Shown one piece after another: positions 58,214 to 64,000 of a stretch of 64,000 nt of DNA (position 1 is the stretch's first letter; each line of letters begins with the position of its first letter). A program made the translations under genes and the position numbers. Location of the stretch: assembly GCF_000188035.1 (NCBI RefSeq), contig NZ_AEUY02000005.1, positions 62,001-126,000 of the forward strand, given 5' to 3'. The stretch comes from Streptococcus pseudoporcinus LQ 940-04. GTDB lineage: Bacteria; Bacillota; Bacilli; Lactobacillales; Streptococcaceae. The notes below the pieces were generated by a model, which had not been told where the DNA came from, made no database searches, and saw only the letters and a program-made list of their open reading frames with translations.

Positions 58214-59164
58214 CTAATTTTTCTTTTCTCCTATTTTATCATAAAAGATTGGAGGATGAAGCGTTTGCACCTTCTTATTCTTAATATTATTATAATAACG
58301 ACAAAAACGCTTATAATCTGATAGATAATCCATCTTAATCTGGCAAAAACCAATTTCTGACTGTGGAGGGTATAATTGAGGATAGAATTCTTCTGCTTGT
58401 CGCGCTAGTAAGTTGTCCCCCTTTAAATAAGCTTTTTCCTGTTCTTTCATCCAATAAGTATTTTTCTTTAGAAGGGCCTTTTGAATGCTTAGTCCTATCT
58501 TATCTTGCATGGAAATCTTCATTTTGCTAGCAGGAAATCCCCTATATGGCAATCTCAGAATAGCTAATAAATCATTAGTTAACGAATAAGTGTCTGTCTG
58601 GAAATAAACTTTCCCAAAAAGATTAAGGTGGATCATGTATTGGAGTCGGATTTCCCTCCTTTTGACATCTAGCTCCCAGAGATGAAAACCGTGAGTTTTG
58701 GAATAATATAAAAATTGCTTTTGCAAAGCAGTTAATTTATTTCTCAACCAAAGCTTTTGTCCTAAGAGCCACCGAACAGAAATGCCCTTTTCTTGATACG
58801 ACCTAGTCCTCACAATTAAACGTTCTATTGGTAAGGGGCTACATTGAATTTCAAGAGCTAACTGATGATTGACCATAATATCTGAAACCTGACCACATGC
58901 CTCAATATATTTTTCAATTTCTACTTTTTGAAACGGGCGTAAGGAATGATAAACTAAGGACTTCAGCGTGAGATGTTCAACCGACTCGTTTTCCTGAGAA
59001 AACTGACAATCTCGTAAATTCAGATGAGCAAAGTGAGGTCTTATCACATTTCCCTTTTTTAAGCAAAGCTTCCCTCCGCATAGTGGACAATAAAAATCTC
59101 CTCTATTTGGAACTTCCTCTAATAAGGAGATCATATTTCCACAACTATCAACAGCTTTTAACAT
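58214..59164 (-). CDS. coiA: Competence protein CoiA
   Basis: About 316 residues. The N-terminus has a zinc-finger-like CPLCGGKLCLKKG and HFAH, followed by the nuclease-like DIMVNHQLALEIQCSPL near residue 95-112 (Asp, Glu-x-Gln as in restriction-type nucleases). CoiA helps recombination during transformation. AAGAGGAGG precedes the ATG. A CIN box (TTCGAATA) 22 bases upstream marks it as a ComX/SigX-dependent late competence gene, and pepF follows after ten bases. Confidence 0.93.
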   Translation of the reverse strand: MLKAVDSCGNMISLLEEVPNRGDFYCPLCGGKLCLKKGNVIRPHFAHLNLRDCQFSQENESVEHLTLKSLVYHSLRPFQKVEIEKYIEACGQVSDIMVNHQLALEIQCSPLPIERLIVRTRSYQEKGISVRWLLGQKLWLRNKLTALQKQFLYYSKTHGFHLWELDVKRREIRLQYMIHLNLFGKVYFQTDTYSLTNDLLAILRLPYRGFPASKMKISMQDKIGLSIQKALLKKNTYWMKEQEKAYLKGDNLLARQAEEFYPQLYPPQSEIGFCQIKMDYLSDYKRFCRYYNNIKNKKVQTLHPPIFYDKIGEKKN

Positions 59165-59185
59165 CAAATCCTCCTCTTACCTTTT

Positions 59186-59193
59186 TATTCGAA
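59186..59193 (-). promoter_or_regulatory. CIN box (ComX/SigX promoter) of coiA
   Basis: TTCGAATA matches the competence CIN box TNCGAATA and lies about 22 bases before the coiA ATG. It overlaps the T-run of the terminator of the MFS gene. Confidence 0.85.
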
Positions 59194-59220
59194 AAAAATG
59201 AGCCATCCTAAGATAGCTCA
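59192..59220 (-). terminator. Terminator of the MFS transporter gene
   Basis: TGAGCTATC and GATGGCTCA form a nine-pair stem (one wobble) with loop TTAG, followed by TTTTTTT on the minus strand. Its tail merges into the coiA CIN box. Confidence 0.88.
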
Positions 59221-59226
59221 ACAATT

Positions 59227-60372
59227 TTAGTCTTTTTTCAAAAGAGGATACAGCAACAAGCTAAGGACCATCAAACCAAAGCTAATCATAAAAGGTGTCA
59301 CAAAAGATTCCAGATGTAGAGTTGACGGTAGTTTGGTTAAAATGATTGGCGTTAAGATAACACCAATGTTGCCTGCGGTAATAGCCAAGCTGGTAATAAA
59401 ATGATTGTGCTCCTTACCAAAATGCTTAGCAATAAAATAGAAGACTGACGACATCGTTCCTACAAAGCTAGCTCCTATCAGAAAAGCAGCGAGGAAAAAG
59501 AGAATTGTCACATTTCCAAAGGTGAAAATCAGATTTCCAATTGCCATCATACTTAACATCACTAATAATGTTTTTTCCTGTAACACTTTTGCTAGTTGAC
59601 CAAAGAGAAAACCACTAAAGATACCCGAGAAAGCTAGTAGAGTCAAAATATTGCTAGCAAAAAAACTAGAATAATGATACTTAGTGACCAAGAGAGTTGG
59701 GATTTTAACAGTTGCTCCAATATAGGCAATACCAACTAAGAAGGTGATTGACATTAATATTGCTATTTGACGATTAAACAGGCGGGCAACCCTTACAGAA
59801 ACTAATTCATTCTCAAGCTTAGGAACCTTTGCATTGAAAAAGAAATAAACAGGAATAACTAACAAATAGATAAGATAAGTGTAATTTACACCAATCAGCA
59901 AAGCCAAACCAACAATAAAGGTCGTCAAGGCTTTACCAATATTTAAAGTTGCTGTCCTAAAACCAATCATATTAGCGCGCTCATCGCCCTCATAAAAATC
60001 ACTGATAATACTTATCGAAAGGGAATTATAAAGTCCAATCCCAATCCCTAAAAGCAAGCGACACATCAAAACAATAACAAATTGTCTTGTTAAAAAAGAG
60101 CCAAGTCCTGAAAGTAAGATAAGCATTAAGCCTAATTTAATAGTATTCTTTTTACCAATTTTCGCAACAACAAAATTACTTAGGATAACAAATATAGTAA
60201 TCATCATTGCAGGAATTGTCACCAAGGTTTCTACTGAAGCTAACCCAATATGAGGATTTGACTGGTGGTATAATTGATATAATTTAGGAATAGCTGGCGC
60301 TATGGCTAAATGAGACATCAAAAAAAGGGAAATGGACAGAATTGCCCACTTAGTTGATAATTTATTTGGCAT
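59227..60372 (-). CDS. Major facilitator superfamily transporter
   Basis: About 381 residues with twelve predicted membrane segments. The loop between segments 2 and 3 is VAKIGKKNTIKLG, near the MFS G-x-x-x-D-R-x-G-R position, and LLLGIGIGLYNSL follows. It resembles the drug/sugar-efflux (DHA1-like) group. The substrate is unknown. The ATG at 60372 follows AAGGAG, and the gene is monocistronic with its own terminator. Confidence 0.82.
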   Translation of the reverse strand: MPNKLSTKWAILSISLFLMSHLAIAPAIPKLYQLYHQSNPHIGLASVETLVTIPAMMITIFVILSNFVVAKIGKKNTIKLGLMLILLSGLGSFLTRQFVIVLMCRLLLGIGIGLYNSLSISIISDFYEGDERANMIGFRTATLNIGKALTTFIVGLALLIGVNYTYLIYLLVIPVYFFFNAKVPKLENELVSVRVARLFNRQIAILMSITFLVGIAYIGATVKIPTLLVTKYHYSSFFASNILTLLAFSGIFSGFLFGQLAKVLQEKTLLVMLSMMAIGNLIFTFGNVTILFFLAAFLIGASFVGTMSSVFYFIAKHFGKEHNHFITSLAITAGNIGVILTPIILTKLPSTLHLESFVTPFMISFGLMVLSLLLYPLLKKD

Positions 60373-60466
60373 CACTATTCTCCTTAAAACTATTACTTAC
60401 TCAGTATATAGACACATTCGATAATTTTCAAGGATTGTGAATTATTTCCTGTTATTATTTCTCACC

Positions 60467-61183
60467 TCAATCTAAGTACTGCTTCACAATAGTTTTTTCC
60501 TGATCCGTTAAGGTTCTATACTCACCTTCTGCTAAATTCCCAAGAGTAAATTCAGCAAAAGTCATTCGTTTCAGATAGATGACCTTGACCCCATATGCTA
60601 AAAACATTTTTTTAATTTGGTGAAATTTCCCTTCAGAGAGTGTTACCTTGGCTACTGATTGTTTTTCCCCAGCTGACAAAATCTCAACAGCAGCTGCTTT
60701 ACAGACCGTTCCATCGAAAAAGACAACCCCCGCCCTGAAGAAAGATGGGAGATCATCATCTAAAAAACCATTGACGACAACATAATAACTTTTGTCAACA
60801 TGATGGTTTGGATGTAACATCCGAAAACCCAGAGGGCCATTATCCGTTAGCAGGACTAGGCCTTCAGTATCTCTGTCCAAACGACCTACAGGATAGAGAT
60901 TGGGAAATCGATCCGCTTCTATTAAACAATCAATAACAGTTGGATGTTCCTTATCTTTTAAGGCAGAGACCACCCCTCTGGGTTTATTAAGAATAAAATA
61001 ATGATGGCCTTTTGCTTGCAATATATTACCATCTACTCCGATTCTTTGGAGTCCTGGATCGACATTTTGTCGACCATCAATAGCGACCTTATCATCAATA
61101 GTGATTCTTTTAGCATTAATCAATTTTTTCACTTGTCCCCTAGAACCAATCTGACAAGTCTCTAACAATTTGTCTAAACGCAT
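60467..61183 (-). CDS. rsuA: 16S rRNA pseudouridine synthase, RsuA type
   Basis: The 238-residue enzyme has an N-terminal S4 RNA-binding domain (1-50; MRLDKLLE, RGQVKKLI) and the pseudouridine synthase domain with the catalytic Asp in GRLDRDTEGLVLLT near residue 103, plus FILNKPRGVVSA. Expected target is U516 of 16S rRNA; the RluB/RluE paralogues are alternatives. Sixty-six bases before it, on the 3' side, lies the nagB terminator. Confidence 0.9.
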   Translation of the reverse strand: MRLDKLLETCQIGSRGQVKKLINAKRITIDDKVAIDGRQNVDPGLQRIGVDGNILQAKGHHYFILNKPRGVVSALKDKEHPTVIDCLIEADRFPNLYPVGRLDRDTEGLVLLTDNGPLGFRMLHPNHHVDKSYYVVVNGFLDDDLPSFFRAGVVFFDGTVCKAAAVEILSAGEKQSVAKVTLSEGKFHQIKKMFLAYGVKVIYLKRMTFAEFTLGNLAEGEYRTLTDQEKTIVKQYLD

Positions 61184-61199
61184 ACTCCTAGTTTAACAC

Positions 61200-61234
61200 A
61201 AAAAAACGAAAGAAAGGCAAAAGCCTTCTTTCGT
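61200..61234 (-). terminator. Terminator of nagB
   Basis: ACGAAAGAAGGC and GCCTTTCTTTCGT pair with one extra base around TTTT, followed by a T-run on the minus strand. Confidence 0.92.
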
Positions 61235-61249
61235 TGACGTAGCTAAAGG

Positions 61250-61960
61250 TTAAGATTTGACTAATGCCGAAGCCGCTTCTTCATCAACGATTACAACCAC
61301 ATCCTTGTGTTTTTGCAAAATTGAAGCTGGTAGGTCTTCACTAACTGGACCAGAAACCATTTTTTTGATAGCTTCTGCCTTATCTTTGCCAAAAGCCATC
61401 AGCACAATTGTTTTGGATAACATAATAGAGGCAATCCCCATAGAGATGGCTTGTTTTGGGACATCATTGATAGTCTCAAAAAAGCGACTATTAGCTTCAA
61501 TTGTCGATTCTTCAAGGTTCACAACATGAGTTGTCATCTCAAAAGAAGTACCAGGTTCATTAAATCCAATATGCCCATTACGTCCAATTCCTAAGATTTG
61601 GAAGTCAATAGGATGATTCGCAATAATCTTGTCATAAGCCTTAGTTTCTTCTGCTAAGTTAGTTGCTAGGCCATTAGGTAAGAAACTTTCCTTGAATGGT
61701 TTGTCATTGAATAAATGCTCTTTCATAAAATAGTTATAGCTTTGAGAATGATCCTTTGGCAAACCAACATATTCATCTAAATTGATACTTGTCATCTCAG
61801 AAAAATCTAGATCACTTGCCACAACCTCATTATAAAAAGCAAGTGGCGTGCTACCCGTTGCTAACCCTAAAGTTTTTGCTCCATTAGCTATAGCCTCTTT
61901 TAATAGTGAGAAGGCGACTTGGCCACCTTCAACTTGGTTCTTTACATGAATTACTTTCAT
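61250..61960 (-). CDS. nagB: Glucosamine-6-phosphate deaminase
   Basis: The 236-residue enzyme converts glucosamine-6-phosphate to fructose-6-phosphate and ammonia, feeding N-acetylglucosamine into glycolysis. It shows the N-terminal loop [13 protein letters not shown] near residue 33, the catalytic Asp in NLDEYVGLP near 62 and the His in [13 protein letters not shown] near 130. It is the short streptococcal/Bacillus form without the allosteric extension. The promoter carries a NagR-like palindrome, so induction by amino-sugar phosphate is likely. Confidence 0.96.
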   Translation of the reverse strand: MKVIHVKNQVEGGQVAFSLLKEAIANGAKTLGLATGSTPLAFYNEVVASDLDFSEMTSINLDEYVGLPKDHSQSYNYFMKEHLFNDKPFKESFLPNGLATNLAEETKAYDKIIANHPIDFQILGIGRNGHIGFNEPGTSFEMTTHVVNLEESTIEANSRFFETINDVPKQAISMGIASIMLSKTIVLMAFGKDKAEAIKKMVSGPVSEDLPASILQKHKDVVVIVDEEAASALVKS

Positions 61961-61972
61961 TTTATCTCCTTT

Positions 61973-62026
61973 ATTGGTATAGACCTTTTATAGTTTAATT
62001 ATATGGTATATACCAATTTTTGTCAA
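61973..62026 (-). promoter_or_regulatory. nagB promoter with NagR-like operators
   Basis: TTGACA (62026-62021) and TATAAT (62003-61998) are 17 bases apart on the minus strand. The spacer is filled by TGGTATATACCA (62015-62004), a perfect twelve-base palindrome of the GntR/NagR type. A degenerate second copy (GGTCTATACCAAT) follows at 61985-61973 in the leader. Confidence 0.85.
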
Positions 62027-62074
62027 GCTCATTATTTTTAAACTTTCTATAATGACTTAGACATTCTCACATGA

Positions 62075-62080
62075 TATAAT
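62075..62080 (+). promoter_or_regulatory. queA -10 element
   Basis: GATATAAT lies about 55 bases before the queA ATG; the matching -35 (ATGACT, 17 bases upstream) is weak. Confidence 0.5.
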
Positions 62081-62133
62081 AGTTGAGATTGGGCTTGTAT
62101 CCACTAGGAGACAAGGCCCTTAAAGGAGCTATA

Positions 62134-63162
62134 ATGAACACAAACGATTTTGACTTTGAATTACCCGAAGAATTAATTGCCCAAACGCCACTTGAACAAA
62201 GAGATAGTTCAAAATTACTTATTATTGATCACAAGGCAAAAACGATGGTGGATAGTCACTTTGATCATATCATTGACCAACTTAATCCTGGAGACGCCCT
62301 AGTTATGAACAATACTCGTGTCTTACCAGCACGCCTTCATGGAGAAAAACCAGATACTCATGGTCATGTTGAACTCCTTCTTCTCAAAAATATCCAAGGT
62401 GATGACTGGGAAGTTTTGGCTAAACCAGCTAAACGTCTCAAAGTAGGCAGTTCCATTAGTTTTGGCGATGGCCGCCTAACAGCAACTGTCATTAAGGAAC
62501 TTGAACATGGCGGTAGGATAGTTTCCTTTTCTTACCAAGGAATTTTTCTAGAGGTCTTAGAAAGCCTTGGTGAAATGCCTCTTCCTCCCTATATCCATGA
62601 AAAATTAGATGATTCTGAGCGCTACCAAACAGTTTATGCTAAAGAAAATGGGTCTGCAGCTGCACCAACCGCAGGCTTGCACTTCACACAAGCATTACTC
62701 CAAAAAATCCAAGAAAAAGGGGTTCATTTAGTTTACTTAACGCTTCATGTTGGTCTAGGAACATTTCGACCTGTTTCAGTTGATAATGTTGATGAGCATG
62801 AGATGCACTCTGAGTTTTACCAACTTTCTGAGGAAGCAGCTGATACTTTGCGTCAAGTCAAAAAAGCCGGCGGACGTGTTGTTGCTGTCGGTACTACCTC
62901 TATTAGGACACTTGAAACGATCGGTAACAAATTCAATGGTGATATTCAAGCAGATTCTGGTTGGACGAATATATTCATCAAGCCTGGTTATCGTTTCACT
63001 GTGGTAGATGCTTTTTCAACTAACTTCCACCTACCAAAATCAACACTTGTCATGTTAGTTTCAGCTTTTGCAGGACGTGAGTTTGTTTTGGAAGCTTACA
63101 AACATGCTATCAATGAACACTACCGTTTCTTTAGCTTTGGTGATGCCATGTTTGTTAAATAA
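62134..63162 (+). CDS. queA: S-adenosylmethionine:tRNA ribosyltransferase-isomerase
   Basis: The 342-residue enzyme adds the ribosyl part of SAM to preQ1 in tRNA on the way to queuosine. It begins [19 protein letters not shown] and has the signatures [11 protein letters not shown] near 60, APTAGLHFT near 177, [11 protein letters not shown] and TTSIRTLE. The ATG at 62134 follows AAAGGAG; the in-frame ATG at 62083 has no ribosome-binding site. It is divergent from nagB across 170 bases. Confidence 0.96.
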   Translation: MNTNDFDFELPEELIAQTPLEQRDSSKLLIIDHKAKTMVDSHFDHIIDQLNPGDALVMNNTRVLPARLHGEKPDTHGHVELLLLKNIQGDDWEVLAKPAKRLKVGSSISFGDGRLTATVIKELEHGGRIVSFSYQGIFLEVLESLGEMPLPPYIHEKLDDSERYQTVYAKENGSAAAPTAGLHFTQALLQKIQEKGVHLVYLTLHVGLGTFRPVSVDNVDEHEMHSEFYQLSEEAADTLRQVKKAGGRVVAVGTTSIRTLETIGNKFNGDIQADSGWTNIFIKPGYRFTVVDAFSTNFHLPKSTLVMLVSAFAGREFVLEAYKHAINEHYRFFSFGDAMFVK

Positions 63163-63189
63163 CAAAAATGATGAGTCTCCGCTCAAATA

Positions 63190-63246
63190 TAAAAAGCGAA
63201 CAAAACTAGTTTTCTAATACTCAGAATGCTGTCTTGTTCGCTTTTT
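63190..63246. terminator. Bidirectional terminator between queA and the beta-lactamase-like gene
   Basis: AAAAAGCGAACAA and TTGTTCGCTTTTT form a thirteen-pair perfect stem with a thirty-base loop, with T-runs on both strands. It serves the convergent genes on each side. Confidence 0.85.
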
Positions 63247-63364
63247 GTGTCTCATTTTTCAAATTGAAAAATTGGATTGATAACAAAAAATTTAAAAATG
63301 AACCTCTTTTTGTCTCAAACCTTTCAATTTCAATCTAGAAATTGGACTTTCGATATATCAGTAG

Positions 63365-64000
63365 TCAGTCTTTATTTTGATTAACACGATGCCACTCGTT
63401 TATGACATAGGTTAAACCAACCAATTGATTATAGCCTTCTCCTGAAATTTCAAAAGATTCTTCTGTGCTGCCTCCTAGGTTTTTAGTGTAAAGACTAATT
63501 AAATATGGGCTCTTTTCACAAACAATAGCTCCTACATTCAAGGCTTCTCTGACATAACCAGGCTTTTGGTAGATAGTGATATCTGGTAGATATGTTTTAT
63601 AATAGTCTCCTGGAAAGGACTCACGAATATAGTAGAGGATATCTTTATACTTGTTTTTATGTTTCCAAAGGTAATCTAGAACTTGGATATAATAATCGGT
63701 TGTTGTCTTATTCCCCTTTTCAAGTATCGTTTTTATCTCTGATTTGGACTTACCATATCTCCTGAATTTTTTATATGCCTTGTCCATACCGCCAAGACGA
63801 TCAGCCAAGGCATAGGCCGGGGTATTTTCAGAATATAATAAAGAATATTCTTGCATTTCTGAGATAGACATTGCCCCAGCAAATTGATTAACATATGCCA
63901 TGTGTTCCCTGTCATACTCATAGGTTGTATCTGTTATATCAAAACGCTGTTCGAGATTATATTTCCCCTTCTCCACTTCATCAACAACTAACATATTGAG
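63365..64000 (-). CDS. Class A beta-lactamase-like serine hydrolase, partial
   Basis: At least 211 codons; the N-terminus lies beyond the window. The visible part starts LNMLVVDEVEKGKYNL, the helix that normally follows the SxxK active-site Ser, and includes LYSENTPAYALADRLGG, the SDN-like motif region. The KTG-type motif is not clear (a VCEKSPYLISLYTKN segment may take its place). Such proteins in streptococci are usually not true beta-lactamases but cell-wall serine hydrolases. The active Ser cannot be checked here. Confidence 0.7.
   Translation of the reverse strand, partial: LNMLVVDEVEKGKYNLEQRFDITDTTYEYDREHMAYVNQFAGAMSISEMQEYSLLYSENTPAYALADRLGGMDKAYKKFRRYGKSKSEIKTILEKGNKTTTDYYIQVLDYLWKHKNKYKDILYYIRESFPGDYYKTYLPDITIYQKPGYVREALNVGAIVCEKSPYLISLYTKNLGGSTEESFEISGEGYNQLVGLTYVINEWHRVNQNKD

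Noticed and set aside
62083..62133. Upstream in-frame ATG of queA
   Set aside because: It lies three bases after the -10 box, before or at the transcription start; the ATG at 62134 has AAAGGAG and matches family N-termini.

Overview
The window is 64 kb of a low-GC streptococcal chromosome. Gene content and order (rlmD, aroKA, map, metK with an SMK box, dnaX-birA, ptsHI-gapN, nrdHEF, alaS-prsA, pepF-coiA, nagB-queA) point to the pyogenic group. The beta-glucuronidase/glucuronate locus would suit an S. agalactiae-, S. uberis- or S. iniae-like species, but the sequence alone does not settle the species.

Positions 1-7820 are one end of an integrative and conjugative element (ICE), all read on the minus strand. 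It carries a RepA_N-type initiator, a DnaC-like loader, PcfB, the VirD4 coupling protein, an SSB-like protein, Maff2, a VirB6-like channel protein, PrgI, and the N-terminal 402 residues of a VirB4 ATPase that runs off the window. The element abuts the 3' end of rlmD, a known ICE target gene. Its other end, integrase and relaxase lie outside. The most interesting signals are four 22-23 bp iteron-like repeats inside repA and a short ribosome-bound leader ORF between two intrinsic terminators in the transfer operon.

Positions 7.8-16.4 kb hold rlmD, an LCP-family wall/capsule ligase, aroK-aroA, a YihY-type membrane protein, methionine aminopeptidase, a CBS/DRTGG regulator and a GNAT acetyltransferase. 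Positions 16.5-28.7 kb are a complete glucuronide pathway. A GPH transporter imports substrate, UidA releases glucuronate, UxaC, an SDR reductase and UxuA make 2-keto-3-deoxygluconate (KDG), and KdgK and KdgA convert KDG to pyruvate and glyceraldehyde-3-phosphate. A FadR-type regulator is encoded inside. Two strong promoters carry the same TCATC-W-GATGA palindrome at the same place between -35 and -10, each followed by a cre site, so local induction and CcpA repression are predicted. A GH3 hexosaminidase-like enzyme and a HAD phosphatase lie downstream.

Positions 29-45.2 kb hold murA, metK, the zinc-linked leucine-rich lipoprotein Slr behind a perfect AdcR box, birA (broken by a one-base deletion in an A8 run), dnaX, free-methionine sulfoxide reductase, udk, a DEAD-box helicase, a polysaccharide deacetylase, gapN and ptsHI. 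Positions 45.2-64 kb hold nrdHEF with paired NrdR boxes, a ClC channel, alaS with a T-box, prsA, an O-methyltransferase, a HAD phosphatase, pepF, coiA behind a competence CIN box, an MFS transporter, rsuA, nagB behind a NagR-like operator, queA, and a truncated class A beta-lactamase-like protein. Three genes (birA, clc and the O-methyltransferase) have a -10 box exactly six bases before the ATG and no Shine-Dalgarno sequence, so leaderless mRNAs are predicted. No tRNA, rRNA, CRISPR array or intact insertion sequence was found.
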